NCBI RefSeq assembly: GCF_965363235.1
Contig: NC_134846.1
Location: 57,029,121-57,093,120, forward strand
Direction: 5' to 3'
Length of the DNA stretch: 64,000 nucleotides
Source of the DNA: Mytilus galloprovincialis
Taxonomy: Eukaryota > Mollusca > Bivalvia > Mytilida > Mytilidae
Made by a program: the position numbers and the translations under genes
Notes under the pieces: model-generated
Databases searched by the model: none
What the model was told of the DNA's origin: nothing
What the model saw: only the letters and a program-made list of their open reading frames with translations
In this document: piece by piece, positions 1 through 12,309 of the stretch
Layout of the letters: every line of letters starts with the position of its first letter
How positions within the stretch are numbered: position 1 is the first letter of the stretch

Positions 1-168
1 TGTTGAACAATATTTTGCAATTTTTCTTTTGTATTTCTTGTCATGACTCATACATGTATTACATTATTATTAAACATTCACACCAATATTTCCTTGTTTT
101 CTTGCAATTTGCAGTTTCCTATCTGACAATATCCATAAACTGAAAAATCCATTCCGAGAGTTTATATT
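1..168. repeat. Dispersed repeat fragment at window edge
   Basis: AT-rich non-coding sequence. The stretch at about 75-150 resembles 20380-20455 (caatatttccttgttttctt versus caatatttttgttttctag, both ending in ctgaaaaatcc), so both are probably fragments of one dispersed repeat. No gene is visible. Confidence 0.45.
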
Positions 169-408
169 CTAAGTCGGCATTTTGAATAACCTAACCTTCT
201 TTAGATAAAAAGTAATTAAAAAAATATTTCTTTGAGACTATATAACTTACATTGTACAATGGCACTTGTACAAAAAATGTATACTACCTAATTGATTCTT
301 CTGTATTTACTTTCCGATCAACTACACCCTTTCTTTTAGAAGTATTTTGAATTATTTTTTACATAAACATGATAAAGAAGGTTAGGTTATTCAAACTGGT
401 GACTTAGA
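169..408. mobile_element. Short TIR element (MITE-like), 240 bp
   Basis: The ends are inverted copies: tctaagtc...tttgaataacctaacc on the left, and the reverse complement ending in gacttaga on the right. The match runs for about 35 bp with a few differences. The interior is AT-rich and non-coding. A TA duplication at the ends is possible but not clean. No superfamily is assigned. Confidence 0.6.
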
Positions 409-440
409 TACCTTTAGGATTATTCAGTATATGGATATGG

Positions 441-1910
441 TATCAGGTCTGTTCGCGTCCAATACACTTTCGCTCCCCACACGTTCCCACCTAACATGTT
501 CGCCCCTAAAGTCTGTTCGCACCCTACACATTTGCGCCAAATTTTATTTGAATTTCAGTTGAATTATTAGATATTTCTTTTTTATGTGTATACCAAATAA
601 TTCTATTTTCTCGAATAAAATTTGAGGAATTATTTTACAGATGTTTTTCTTCATTAATTTGATTATCAATTATAAAATGTTAATTATGTATGATTACTTC
701 TCATTGGTATCCATACACAGCCTAAGAAAAATAACGATTTTATTTCTCGTGCTTCGTTAATTTTTTTTTTATATTCAGTGCAATGTTTTTGCGGTTTTTA
801 ATTTCACGTGTTTCAGTATTCAGGGCCCCCTTTACCACCCTCTCTTTGTACTATACATAAAGAAACTTGCAAATGCATTATTTGTGCATCATTGTCCAAA
901 AATCATGATTGTTGTTTTAAATTGCTGTGATATAAATAGAATCTGGGCGGTGCATGTATTTAGCTTGGTATGAGTAAAACTTTAAAGATTTCCATAAAAA
1001 ACATGAAAAATAATTGTTTTTTACAGTTTGATCATGAAGATGAAAAAATGTGTGTTTGTCAGAATCCCAATTCCCTTTAAAACAATGAAAAAGAAATATT
1101 TATAGAAATACACTTTAAAGTCATAAGAAACCTCAAATTAAAAAAAATCATGCATATGTTTTTTATAACTAAATGGATAGTTTTCATTATACAACTTATG
1201 TACATATACTTTTTTCTGAGGAAAATTCTTTAGTGTGTCCACATTTACAAGAAGTTTATTTGTTTTTAATTGCTTGCTTCCAGGAAGCAATTCGCCAACG
1301 TATTTTCCGTATGCATAGTGACCTGAGCGTAACCCTCCTCGTAAAAATCCGGTGATCGCAATACGCATGGATCTGTCATTAAAATAAACAATTATCTGAT
1401 TGTACATGTTACACACGTGCTCAATACCCATGCTTTTTGTCATTTATTTACTATAATTAGGTGACAATCGGTAAACTTCGGCTTTAAAACACAGCATTTA
1501 ATGAGCAGCCATATTTGTTAAATCATAACAGACAGAGAGAAAAAAATTTGACGATTATAGGATATATTTGCGTAAAAAATGACAAAATCGTGCACAGAGC
1601 TCTAAGTTTATGATATAAACATGCATTGGTTCAAGAATTGGATAAACATTATTTTTCACCACTCACTGGTTTCATATGACTTTAATCAATCATGACACAA
1701 AAAAAAGCATGTCAGAATCTCACTTTATTTAAAAACAATGAAAAAATATATATTTATAGCAATACATTTCCCAAAACTCGTTTACAAATAATTAAATTGG
1801 GCGCGAATGTATAGGGTGCGAACTGGATGCAAACGTGTAGGGTGCGAAAATGAAAGGGGGCAAATGTGAATGGGTGTGAACGTGATTGGACACGAACTGA
1901 CCCGGATTCT
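441..1910. mobile_element. 1.47-kb TIR element with 10-bp target duplication
   Basis: Both ends carry inverted, CGC-rich sequence of about 100 bp, containing variants of GTTCGCGTCCAAT, GTTCGCACCCTACAC and TTGCGCC. The 10-bp direct repeat ATGGATATGG flanks it exactly at 431-440 and 1911-1920. Long TIRs with a 9-10 bp duplication are typical of Mutator-like elements, but no transposase is visible, so it is non-autonomous if mobile. The interior is AT-rich and contains one 101-codon minus-strand ORF, listed separately. Confidence 0.65.
1138..1443 (-). CDS. Possible 101-aa ORF inside the TIR element
   Basis: An ATG-initiated frame of 101 codons within the 441-1910 element. The product is basic and not low-complexity, with a Gly-rich centre (FLRGGLRSGHYAYGKYVGEL). 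I do not recognise a family. It could be a captured gene fragment, a small element-encoded protein or chance. Intact frame and varied composition argue mildly for coding. No splice structure or homologue could be checked. Confidence 0.25.
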   Translation of the reverse strand: MTKSMGIEHVCNMYNQIIVYFNDRSMRIAITGFLRGGLRSGHYAYGKYVGELLPGSKQLKTNKLLVNVDTLKNFPQKKVYVHKLYNENYPFSYKKHMHDFF

Positions 1911-2191
1911 ATGGATATGGATAGGAAATTGCACATTGCTAGTCCTAGATTGCAATAATGAGTATTGTGTAAAGTAGTTTTTGTTGATTTTAACATTAAA
2001 AATAAATAAATAGTAAAATCCTGAATGTAGTAATCTAATCTATTATTCAGCAGGAATTTATTTCCAAACAGTTGTTTCCTAGGACAGTATCATTATTAGC
2101 TGGTAATTGTTCATGTTATGTGTATCATTGTTTACCTTTTTTATTGTCGATACAATTTTTTTGATTCACTTACCATAACAAATAAATTGCA

Positions 2192-2334
2192 GAGCTAAAA
2201 TGACAGAAATTGTGCACCATTTCACTAGAACCATTGTAAAGAACACTCAGCAACATTCGTTTGTTCTATCACATTGTTCTAACCAAAAAGTGACAGTACA
2301 ACACATTTCAAATGCAGTTGACCTTACTAGAGGT
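2192..2334 (+). other. Possible isolated exon
   Basis: The sequence is bounded by a plausible acceptor (aataaattgcag just upstream) and donor (actagag|gtaaca). From the ATG at 2200 it reads 45 codons open into the donor in phase 1. No partner exon was found on either side, and the protein (starts MTEIVHHFTRTIV) is not recognised. It may be a relic exon or chance. Confidence 0.2.
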
Positions 2335-2625
2335 AACAACACACGATTTGTTTGTCGTTTGCTTTACACAAATACATTGAATTTTCATTAACAGATACGT
2401 GTATCGTTACAAATTATTGTTGTTGAAACGTTTCTTAATTAAACGGTTTAGATAATTTAGGTAGATAGTCTGTATTTCATTGTTTAACTGAACATATTTG
2501 TAGTTTCGATTTTTGACTTCCCATTTCCTTTCACCTGAAACCGGAAGCACTATAATCGGAAAAACAAATGCGATTCGTTGCAATTTTCCGAAATTAAAAT
2601 GATCTATCATAGTTGGGGTTTTCAT

Positions 2626-5430
2626 GTTTTGATTATGTGATTACTTGATCGTTTTTATAGTGACTACTTGATTACCAGACCAATTATTTCATGACTATTT
2701 GATTATCTAGGACTGTGTTTTTGATTTATTTGATCATCTTAATTGTTTAAAAAAAAAATAATTAACGATAATGCCGGTGATTTTGAGACTGACTATCCTA
2801 TAAGACTGGGGGATATAGGACCTTTCTCGGGACTCCGGGATCGGGTGTTGGAAAGCCGGGGATTTCAGGATTGACCTTTTCGGGATCCGAGAATTCTTTT
2901 TTCCAATTTCGGGATTTAGAATCAGGACCCCTCCTACCCGCCTCCCTCATATAACATCAAGTTAGTACTATAGTCTCAGTGTGATTCAGTATTGGCAAAC
3001 TAATATTGTTTTTATGTGATTACTTGGACACCCCCATGAGGGGCCTCATTATCATTAAGTTTAACACACCTCATACTATTATTTATTAACCGCAGGAATG
3101 GTGTTTCAAGTATTCCTCTTCCCCGTTTTCATGACCGTGAGACGAGGAGCATTAATACTCCTTTAGAATACAAAAAATGCGAACGACACTGGTTTTCAAA
3201 TCCTATATATAGTGCTTTTGTTTTAAGTTACATAAGATCTGTCAAAAATGTGCTAGAGCGAGAGCCCTAACACGCCGACAGTTTACAAATAATTCAGTAT
3301 ACTATTTCTTCATAGCTCCCGCAAATCTATAGACCCCGCAAATTTATCAATAACCGCAAGTTTTCAATATCGATGAAGATACATTTTTAGAAATGAGTTC
3401 ATTTAAACCTACAGTAATCAACTGAAATCTTTCAAAATTTGAATAGCTCAGATATCCAAAAGCACGACTCTAATAATAATAATTATAATAATTATTATTA
3501 TTATTATTATTATTATTAGAGGAAACGTTGAAGTTGTAAGTGACACAAATACTGCCCTCTATAACCACTGTCTATAATATTATAATGGCAAAACTTCGTA
3601 AGTTCCACTCTTTGGAAACCTAGCTGAGAAAACTGTGAAGATACAATCTTAAAAATAAAGAATGGCACTCACTTCTTTAATCTGTATATATGCATTCACC
3701 GAAAAAAAAAATCAGTAGTATTGCCCTATAGATAAATGAACAAAATTAATATGCCCCCACAAATTGCAAAAAAACAACTTTCGCAAAAAAGCAGTCGCGC
3801 GAAGTAAATAAGGGGACGTAGCATCAGGTGAACAATCATTATTCTGTTGGAATACGTCTGGTCCCTTTCCCATAAAACATGAATTATTTGTCTCGTTAGA
3901 AGAAAGCAGATTATATCACCATATCAATTCCAAATAGGAGCTAGGCCATTATTGAAGTGTGCGAACACTATGCATTTTTTTGTTATATAATTTGAAAGGA
4001 AAATGGCGGAATCATGGATTACAAAAACTTATAGCTACACACGATAACATTCAAATTCGATGACAAACATAACTAAGTTCCACATATCAAAAATCTGAGA
4101 AAAGAGTATACGAATCATTCCAAAATAAGAGATGCACATCGTACAAATTTACTGATGACTCAAATTTAATAGGTGCCTTCTATACATGTGTTTCGGACGG
4201 ACGGACGGACAGACAGACGGATGGACAGGTGTGGATATGAGTGGTAGCTACTAGACCTGCTCACGTCTCTGGATCGCGAATGGCTAGATATTGACAACTT
4301 GTATCGCCGATTGTAGACTAAATTTTAACTAAATTTTAACTCAGATCAACTCAGAGTTAAACTTTCAAGTTTGTTCTAGTAACAAGTGATGGGTCTAGGC
4401 CAGAAAAATCCTGATACTTATTTGTATGCATATATATTTTGAAGTATAAAATATATGTAAATACAGTTCTGATCAAGAGTGATAATTTGGGGGAAGGGAT
4501 AATACAATGGACTTGTTGGTAAAATGTCAAACTTCAGCAATGGCAGATATCTCAAATAAAAATCTTAAATATAGTATTGACTAGTATAAAACATATCATA
4601 AATACAAATCTTTAACAAAGGGGTTTAAATGATATATTTCGAAACAGCAGTAAATACTTTGAACTAGGGTGTTGAAATAAGTAAATGAAGTCTAGGGATA
4701 TAATTATGATTTCATTTCTATGTTCAAATAAGTGTATCAATAATTAGAACTCTTGTGAAAATATATACATATTTAAATCACCGGATCTAATCCTGTCAAT
4801 GGATTCGCAGTGGTTGTATATATTCGAATGCATAATTAAAAAGCGAATTATTAAGATATATATATAAAACGGTCCACGTATATTAGTAATTAAATATATA
4901 GACTACTTTACAAATAGGATGAAAAGCAGAACAGCCTTACAAAATCCGTTCAAATCTCCTTCATGTATGTATACAGATTTATACATTTCAAAAAGAGATT
5001 TAATATGACCGTTATTTTCGACGACTTAATCTATCTGTGTACGCCAGATTTATTTTGAAAAAACATAATATTTTCACTGTGGATCGATTTGTATTACTTA
5101 AAAGAATAATAAGACATGTGTGATTTTATATTTATATATTTTGAAAAGTAACAAAAAGAAAAAAGGATTTATATTATCTTAATTAACTGCATAGCAAGTG
5201 TCATGTGAAGTTTTATATATAGTGTGAGCAACAAAGAGAATATCCAAGTGTCAAAAACTTTCGGATTATTGATTATATGTATTGATAATTTATCACAGAA
5301 GTTATAATATTTGATAGATTGGAAAAGAAAATGAAGTTTTTTAATAGTGTTTATCTTATCCAACCAGTAGGTGATTTTCTGTGTTTGCTTTAGGTTTATT
5401 GCACTTTATTTATAATATTACTTGCAAAAA
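2626..5430. other. Non-coding stretch upstream of the first gene
   Basis: I see no exon here. It contains an ATT/AAT microsatellite (3469-3518), a short GGAC/CAGA simple repeat (about 4195-4230) and long AT-rich tracts. The last few hundred bases should include the promoter and 5' UTR of the 5431 gene, but no clear core promoter element could be called. Confidence 0.5.
3469..3518. repeat. ATT/AAT microsatellite
   Basis: Starts as aat units and changes to att units halfway, giving a small inverted structure of about 50 bp. Confidence 0.9.
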
Positions 5431-6990
5431 ATGCCTATAGATCATTATCGAATGACAATACAGGCCAAACCCCTGGCCTCACTTGGTGATAAACATCAAA
5501 ACGAGACGTCAGATCCAGTTTTACTTGGGATAGCAAGACCACTAGGTCATCTTCGTAAAACCAGAAAGGTAGCAAATGCTGTAGTGAATATTCCAAAGCC
5601 AGAGAAATCGGAAGACTTATTCCCGCAAGTTAGCGGCATAGGAATATACGATTCTGACGACGAAATGTCTTCAAAAGGATCCACCGTTTCTAAAGATACC
5701 AGTCGCTCCAAGAACTCAAGTCGAGACAGTCTACCATCGGTTAGAATGACAAAATCACAATTGTTCGAAAATCGATACAAACTCGCCGCCGCTCGTTCTC
5801 AACCCGATGCCACAAAACCTTCAGATATGTACAGTAAACGTGTAGTGTATTTACCAATGTTCAGAATCAACGTTGAAACGTACATCGGGGAAACAGAAGA
5901 TCATAAAACCGTTGAAACAACGCGAGAATCTCTTAAAAAGATGCTGGATAACAGCCGCAGCAAGATGAAGTCTCCCGATAAAATTGCCCGTAAATTGAGG
6001 GACTATTTTAAACAACAAGAAATGGATAATATTAGAAAGCAAGAAATTGAAAAGGAAAACGAAATTTCACGTAAGGAAATGTTACGAGTAAATATCCCTA
6101 AGACTCCATATCTGTATGACCCAGCTTCTATAAGAATTCCAGGTGTAACGTTAGATGGAAGAATTCACGGGACAAATTCAAAAGTAGAACCTTTAGATTT
6201 AACATCTGTTACGGACGATGACGGCCTTTCTGTGATATCTGCTAAAACTAGCAAAACAAAACTATCTGATAATGAAACGGTAAAGCTTCAGTCAGATCGA
6301 GGCACGCCTAATAGCTTTACAAAACCCTATATTGGACTTGTGTACGGTCATGAATCTGAAAGAGAACCACAGAGCAATTATGCAACGTATTCTGATATCC
6401 GTCGAATGAGACAAAAAGGAAGATTAAAAGTAGTCCAGAAAAGAGACAGTTCCGCTAAAACAAGTCGAGCTACAAACGACACACAAGACGCGAAAGACTG
6501 GATAACTATTCAAAGTAAACCGGTTTTAAAGTATACTACACCACAAACTGTCAAACCAAAGTTAGATCCGATAATTGTACCGTCTCATCCGTGCTCAGAA
6601 TGTCCTATGTGTAAAGCTGCAAAATACAAATCAACAGAACCAACGGCAGTCCCACCAAATAGTCCAACCCTGAAAAGACCTGCATTTGAAGAAGATTGTC
6701 ACGAACATCACGATTTACAACCAGATCTGACAGTACAAGCGCATTCTTCTAACAGCACACACGTGCACGAACACGTCGTGCACGATATTCCAACGCATGC
6801 AAATTTCACTGAGAGAGTCAATACTGGGCGAGCACCAGAAGTAAAAGTGAAAAAAGCCGTAATACACAGTGATACTTTAGCGGTTTCTAAAGTCACTATT
6901 AGAATGTCGCGATATAAAGATGGGCACATGAAGAATGCTAAATTAACAAAAAGCATTTCAAGCAGTACTGGGTCTATTAACGAATTGTAA
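5431..6990 (+). CDS. Intronless 519-aa disordered protein, unknown function
   Basis: Long open frame starting at ATG 5431 (context caaaaaATGc) and ending TAA. The frame is open a few codons upstream but has no ATG there. The protein is polar and largely disordered: a Ser-rich stretch (about 75-105), a charged helix likely to form a coiled coil (about 165-217, KKMLDNSRSKMKSPDKIARK and following), a tight Cys cluster CSECPMC (388-394), and a His-rich segment with CHEHH and HVHEHVVH (about 423-451) that could bind metal. A PYIGLVYGH motif lies near 300. I recognise no named domain. Its length, codon use and uninterrupted frame support a real gene. The absence of introns suggests either retroposition or a naturally single-exon gene. 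A polyadenylation signal AATAAA lies at 7194-7199. Confidence 0.8.
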   Translation: MPIDHYRMTIQAKPLASLGDKHQNETSDPVLLGIARPLGHLRKTRKVANAVVNIPKPEKSEDLFPQVSGIGIYDSDDEMSSKGSTVSKDTSRSKNSSRDSLPSVRMTKSQLFENRYKLAAARSQPDATKPSDMYSKRVVYLPMFRINVETYIGETEDHKTVETTRESLKKMLDNSRSKMKSPDKIARKLRDYFKQQEMDNIRKQEIEKENEISRKEMLRVNIPKTPYLYDPASIRIPGVTLDGRIHGTNSKVEPLDLTSVTDDDGLSVISAKTSKTKLSDNETVKLQSDRGTPNSFTKPYIGLVYGHESEREPQSNYATYSDIRRMRQKGRLKVVQKRDSSAKTSRATNDTQDAKDWITIQSKPVLKYTTPQTVKPKLDPIIVPSHPCSECPMCKAAKYKSTEPTAVPPNSPTLKRPAFEEDCHEHHDLQPDLTVQAHSSNSTHVHEHVVHDIPTHANFTERVNTGRAPEVKVKKAVIHSDTLAVSKVTIRMSRYKDGHMKNAKLTKSISSSTGSINEL

Positions 6991-8225
6991 CTTGGGTAAC
7001 GTTATTTATTGTATTAATTTATTGTCGATTTATTTTTCCAGTGCTATTTCAATGTATTCATTTATCACAATAGAAATTATTTGTTTTATTATGTAGTTCG
7101 TTTTTTTTTTAAATGTGAAATTAAAACATGCAGGTGCTTACATTTGAAATATATTAATTTCCTTATGTTGTCACTATCACACAAAAACACTATAATAAAT
7201 AATTCATAATATCTGATAATGAAGCATAACTGTATGCATCATAAATAGAATTGTTAACAAGTTTTTCCGATACATGTACTTGTATTTATTTAATATATGT
7301 TTCCTCATGTAACTAATATTTCGTGGTTTAGGAAGATTCTTATTTTCATATAAAATCATCTCACTTTTTTGCGTTTTATGACTGAGTTGAGATTTTTGTT
7401 TTGGTCATCTATCAAAATGCAGCCTAAATAATGTTTCGGTTTGTTGTTTTTAAGTCATATGCGCTAACAAATAATTATAATAACTATAAAACAACTTAAA
7501 TGGCTTTGAATTGAAAACTTGATATATTTTTTGACCAGGTTATTCAGCATTATGTTCTTTTTTTTCAAACTCAATGATTAGAATAACTATAAGAATCATA
7601 TATAATGGTTAAACGTTTTTAGGGACACCCTCATTAGCGTATAAACTGCATTTGTTTGGAGTATATATTTTAGATACAATTAAGTATATGAAAACATATC
7701 AATCAATCATATTTTTTCAAACGATTTTAATTTTATTACATGATGACGTTATAAGGTTTTTAAGTTTCCATTACGACACATACTTCACGGTTAATTTAAG
7801 TAACTTTAATGTTATACAATTTTAATATGAACGCAAAAGACCCACTTTATAATCCAAAACAAACGATTTACGGCATAGTTAAGTATGCTTAAGAATTAAT
7901 TCATGTATCGAAAACGTCAAATGATATATTTCAATTTGACTCTAAGGAGTCTAGAATTATGTAATGGAAAAATCACTGGTATGATTAAATCGTAAATCAC
8001 ATACAACAATGAATAGGGTTCTTCGTACGACATGACACAGTCAAAATTTCAACAAATTGTATAACTGCGGGTAATAAATAACAACTGGTTCAGACCAATA
8101 TCACATTTTTTTCACTCGAAATCTTTCCCATTACATTTGGTGTGGGTTGCGCCAAATACTATTGGTTTTAGACAGTAGTTTACCGTTTTTCAGTACTCGT
8201 AAACCCATTTATAAAGAGTATATAG
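6991..8225. other. 3' UTR and AT-rich intergenic sequence
   Basis: The first ~200 bp are probable 3' UTR ending near AATAAA at 7194-7199. The rest is AT-rich, with no exon or recognisable repeat. Confidence 0.5.
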
Positions 8226-8600
8226 ATATAGGAGGATGTGGTGTGAGTGCCAATGTGACAACTCTCCATCCAAAATAACAACTTATAAAAGTAAACCATT
8301 AAAGGTCAATGTATGGCCTTCAACACGGAGCCTTGGCTCACACCGAATAACCATATCATATCAAGGTGAACAGAAACTGCGGGAATCACATGGTCTGCAA
8401 ACGAAACATATTATTAATATAAATTATCTAAATGACAAAAAAGAACATTAAGATACGACATGAGAAAACTTTTGGCTCTCAAATAATAACAATTGGGAGG
8501 CCAAATACGAAGTTGAAGGCCATTGAAACCCTCAACACCGAGTTGTGGACTACTGGGCTGGTGATACCCTCGGTGACAAAACAGCGAGTAGTATAGGTAA
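8226..8600 (+). repeat. Mussel dispersed repeat (AGTGCCAATG family)
   Basis: Contains the family hallmark gatgtggtgtgagtgccaat...acaactctccatcc followed by 'caacacggagccttggctca'. Other copies lie at about 8747-8800 and 21522-21750. I recognise this as one of the commonest dispersed repeats in Mytilus. The short frames within it are not genes. Confidence 0.75.
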
Positions 8601-8609
8601 CACCCCAGT

Positions 8610-9745
8610 GGTGGTAAAATCCGTTTTGCATTTGCGCCGATCTGCATTTCATTTGCGCCGATTTTTTCTTTCATTTGCGCCGATTTTTTTTTTCATTTGC
8701 GCCGATTTTTTTAAAGGTAAATAACAGGTAAATTACAGGTGAAATGATATAAGAAGATGTGGTATGAGTGCCAATGAGACAACTCTCCATACCAGTAATG
8801 TTATTTTCATTTATCATTAAAGACCTCTTCCGTTAGCCAGTTCTACATATGTTATGAATTGTCAATCATAACATGTATATAACTGTTGTATCCTGCTTAA
8901 AATCAAGAAGTAAAAACCTAAGATAAAAGCACTTTGTTTATACTAAAATGACGAATTAAAAATATATGTACAGCATTCAAATCCATAAAAACGGAATACA
9001 TTCAAATCATAAATCTGTTCTTGCCGAGTATGGATAGGCAACACATCTAATATATTCCTTTCTTATGATTTCGTCTCTTCTATATTTGGCGTAATTGTCG
9101 ATAACGAAGGCCATCTTTTCTTTGTCTGGCATACGTACTGGTGGGGGCATTTCTAGAGTTCGCATTTTCTCACAAGGAAGCTATTAAACCAAGAGTTGGT
9201 GAAGTTGAAATCATCCCTTCGTTAATTTTATGGACGTCATCACGAATTGGTTGACGGTTATGGAATGTGTACTTGTACGTTGTCTAAGAATGTATGACAT
9301 TTGTCACCAGAAGGAGCGGAGCGTCAGACAATGTCAAACGTGAAGCAGTCGTCGATTTCATTTAGGGAAAGGAATGGTTACCCAAAATATTTGGATAGCC
9401 ATTAACCAATTGCAAGGTTACTTGATTTGTCTTTATACTCTGTGCTCAGCCAATGTAAAAGTATTAACTTACCTGTAATTACCTGTAAATCCAATTAGGA
9501 AAAAATAAAATCGGCGCAAATGAAAAAATGAAATCGGCGCAAATGAAAGAATGAAAATTTTCAAAATCGGCGCAATTGTCATACGCCCCTGGGGACTGCT
9601 GATCGAGTGTCATGTAGAGTACACGTTTGACAGGCGTACCAAATAGTAAACCTGGCATCTTAGACGGATTTTACCGGGCGTATGACAATTGCGCCGATTT
9701 TGAAAATTTTCATTCTTTCATTTGCGCCGATTTCATGTATTTTCT
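8610..9745. mobile_element. Compound TIR element with CATTTGCGCCGATTT repeats
   Basis: At 8626-8716 the motif catttgcgccgatttt occurs four times. It recurs in reverse complement at about 9511-9580 and again in forward orientation at about 9686-9735. The last two blocks, which share 'gcgtatgacaattgcgccga', form a palindrome around 9590-9670. The sequence ggtaaaatccg at 8609 reappears inverted at 9664-9674. This looks like an element with inverted, internally repetitive ends that contains a nested AGTGCCAATG repeat (8747-8800) and a short coding-like stretch (9007-9165). Confidence 0.5.
9007..9165 (-). CDS. 52-aa coding-like frame inside a TIR element
   Basis: ATG at 9165 reads 52 codons to a TGA. 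The peptide is proline- and charge-rich (MRTLEMPPPVRMPDKEKMAF, then a basic helix with KYRRDEIIRK). The frame stays open into LPCEK upstream, where an acceptor-like 'ggtttaatag' lies. Composition looks like genuine protein, unlike surrounding sequence. It may be the last exon of a gene captured by the element, or a small gene. The family is unknown. Confidence 0.3.
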   Translation of the reverse strand: MRTLEMPPPVRMPDKEKMAFVIDNYAKYRRDEIIRKEYIRCVAYPYSARTDL

Positions 9746-10309
9746 TTACAATATGTTCTCTGCATTTTATTTTTTTATATATGCTATGTTGGTGACATTT
9801 TTGTTTTTGTACATAGTATGCTAAGGCCAATTTTGTTTTAAAAAATGGCCTATTAGTGGGGTTTTTTTTTTGGGGGGGGGGGGGAGGGTACACATATTTT
9901 ATTTTTATTTTTTAATTTTGGTACATGGATTGGTATGTTTGTAGAAATTTTGTTTTTGTAAAAATTTGTTGATTGCATTTTAAATTTGGTATATGGTATG
10001 AGAGATGTATTTTTTTGTTTTTGGTACATAGTGTTTATGTGGCGTTTTTAGTTAAATATAAATGATATCATGGCTTTTGGTTTGGCACATGGTACTAAAA
10101 TTGAGAATTGAAACGGGGAATATGTCATAGAGACAACAACCACCAAAGAAGATAATAGCCGAAGGTCACCAACGGGCCTTTAAAGTTCAGTGAAAATGGA
10201 TGATTTACTTAACTCCAAAACACATAAATGAATTAAAATTTGAAAACATACCAGACTAACAAAGGCCAAAGGCTTCAGACTTGGGACAGGAGCCAAAAAG
10301 TTTATCATT
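9746..10309. repeat. Low-complexity T/G-rich tract and repeat fragment
   Basis: A poly-T then poly-G run lies at about 9860-9890. Degenerate 'ttttgtttttggtacatagt' motifs precede the ordered 31-bp array. A fragment of the AATGGAAATGGGGAATATGT family is at about 10098-10200. Confidence 0.6.
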
Positions 10310-10678
10310 GGTATTTCTGTTGTGGCACATGATATGTAGTGGTATTTCTGTTTTGGTACATGATATGTAGTGGTATTTCTGTTTTGGCACATGCTATGTA
10401 GTGGTATTTCTATTTTGGCACATGCTATGTAGTGGTATTTCTGTTTTAGCACATGCTATGTAGTGGTATTTCTGTTTCAGCACATGCTTTGTAGTGGTAT
10501 TTCTGTTTTAGCACATGCTATGTAGTGGTATTTCTGTTTTAGCACCTAGGTAGTGGCATTTCTGTTTTGGCACATGCTATGAAGTGGTATTTCTGTTTTG
10601 GCACATGCTATGTAGTGGTATTTCTGTTTTAGCACATGTTATGTAGTGGTATTTCTGTTTTAGCACATGCTATGTAGT
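10310..10678 (+). repeat. 31-bp minisatellite, 12 copies
   Basis: Unit: ggtatttctgttttggcaca followed by tgctatgtagt. There are twelve units, one shortened to 28 bp, giving exactly 369 bp. Copies differ by one to four bases. A looser, longer-period array with 'tttttgttttggtatatgaa' continues to about 10870. Confidence 0.95.
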
Positions 10679-10679
10679 G

Positions 10680-12309
10680 GTAAGTTATGTATTTTTGTTT
10701 TGGTATATGAAATGTTAGGGGTATTTTTGTTTTGGTATATGAAATGTTAGGGGTATTTTTGTTTTGGTATATGATATGTTAGTGGCATATTTTGTTTCAA
10801 TGTTTTTGTATTTACTATGCTAGTGGCATCTTTTGTTTTGGTACATGATATTTAGCGGCATTTTACTGGGTTTTTTTTAACCAGTGTATATTTTGTCATA
10901 TATATTTCCACATCCGATTTTTTAGCCATATTTAAACAGTAGATTCCACGTTTCGGACGTACAAATGTACCTGTTTCATTGAGCGGAATCATGGAGACGG
11001 TAATCTTCAGAGTGAGTTTTTCAGCTGTTAAAATGTAGACGAAAATAATGCTTCAATGGAGCGAAACTGGCGCTTTCTGAAAAATATTTATTTATCCTTA
11101 GTTGAACTGTTTAGAATAAAAGAGTTACTACTTAGTCATGCTGAATCATTAAAAGCCAGTGCATTATATATGTTCAAACATTCTATATTGGATTAATTTG
11201 AAAGGTACAAAGGCACTACAAATTTCCCCTGCACTTTTTAAAAAAAATTGATGAATCGTATACATGTAAATTGGATTAGAGTGTAGATAATACCTATATA
11301 TGACGAACTTCTATAATTTCACTTGTCTAGAAATTCCAACCAATGATGTTTAAACCTCAAAGTACACATACAAAAGTTCAAACTGTCCTACTGTGAATCT
11401 TGATAAAAAAAATCTATAAAAAATCAAGCCCTCCACGTTTTGTGTGCATATTGTTTTAAACCTGGTCTTACTTTATCAGATCGTGACAGATCTAGGGTCA
11501 GTTTTATGGTTTTTGTATTAAGAATACAAAGATTAAATAAACTTTAGCTGGACTATATAAACTTACCATCATAATAAAACATAATTTTTGGCACACATGC
11601 CGCTGTGACATAATAAATCATTATATGTTAAATATAATAATAAACAATATGAATAAAAATGACAGGTCATGTGATTTTTTTTCAATGGTAAATTATTAAA
11701 TCCATTTGATAATTAAAAATAACACGTACACACAGTCGTCAGATAAGTATATAAGTATTTAATTTATCTGTCATCAATTTTGTGAACAACAATATAAGTT
11801 GTTAAATCAATTCGTCTGTGAAATAATGTTAAAATTACACACTTGAAAGAAGTGATAGACTCATATACAATGGTTGATTGACAAGGGCGCGTTTTTTGAA
11901 GATACTAACAGTGAACTGGTGAGTTGAGAATAATAGAACATGGTTCTCTCGGTAAAGTTCCAACGGAGGGGTATCCTGGTTTACATTAATATTGTACCTC
12001 TGTCCCTAACATATTGCTGTCGTGAATTTCTGTTCATCAAATTCAGCTTCTTGGTATAAGTCGCCAAGCCCATTTTAAATAAGTTATACCATACCGTGTG
12101 ATACATTTTCAGATCAATCAGTGTTCTACTTTCTGTTTTACAAAAAAAATGTACATTTGATTGGGTTACTTTAATATAATTTTATGTCTTTGTTTTATTT
12201 TGTTATAAAGGATTATAAATATACTGTGCTCAGCAATGATTATATATATATTGTGCTCAGCAATGGGTACCATAATTGGCCAAACAAAACTATCGTTTTT
12301 ATCAACATA
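10680..12309. other. Degenerate repeat then AT-rich intergenic
   Basis: The degenerate array fades by about 10870. The rest, to 12309, is AT-rich with no supported exon. Confidence 0.4.
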
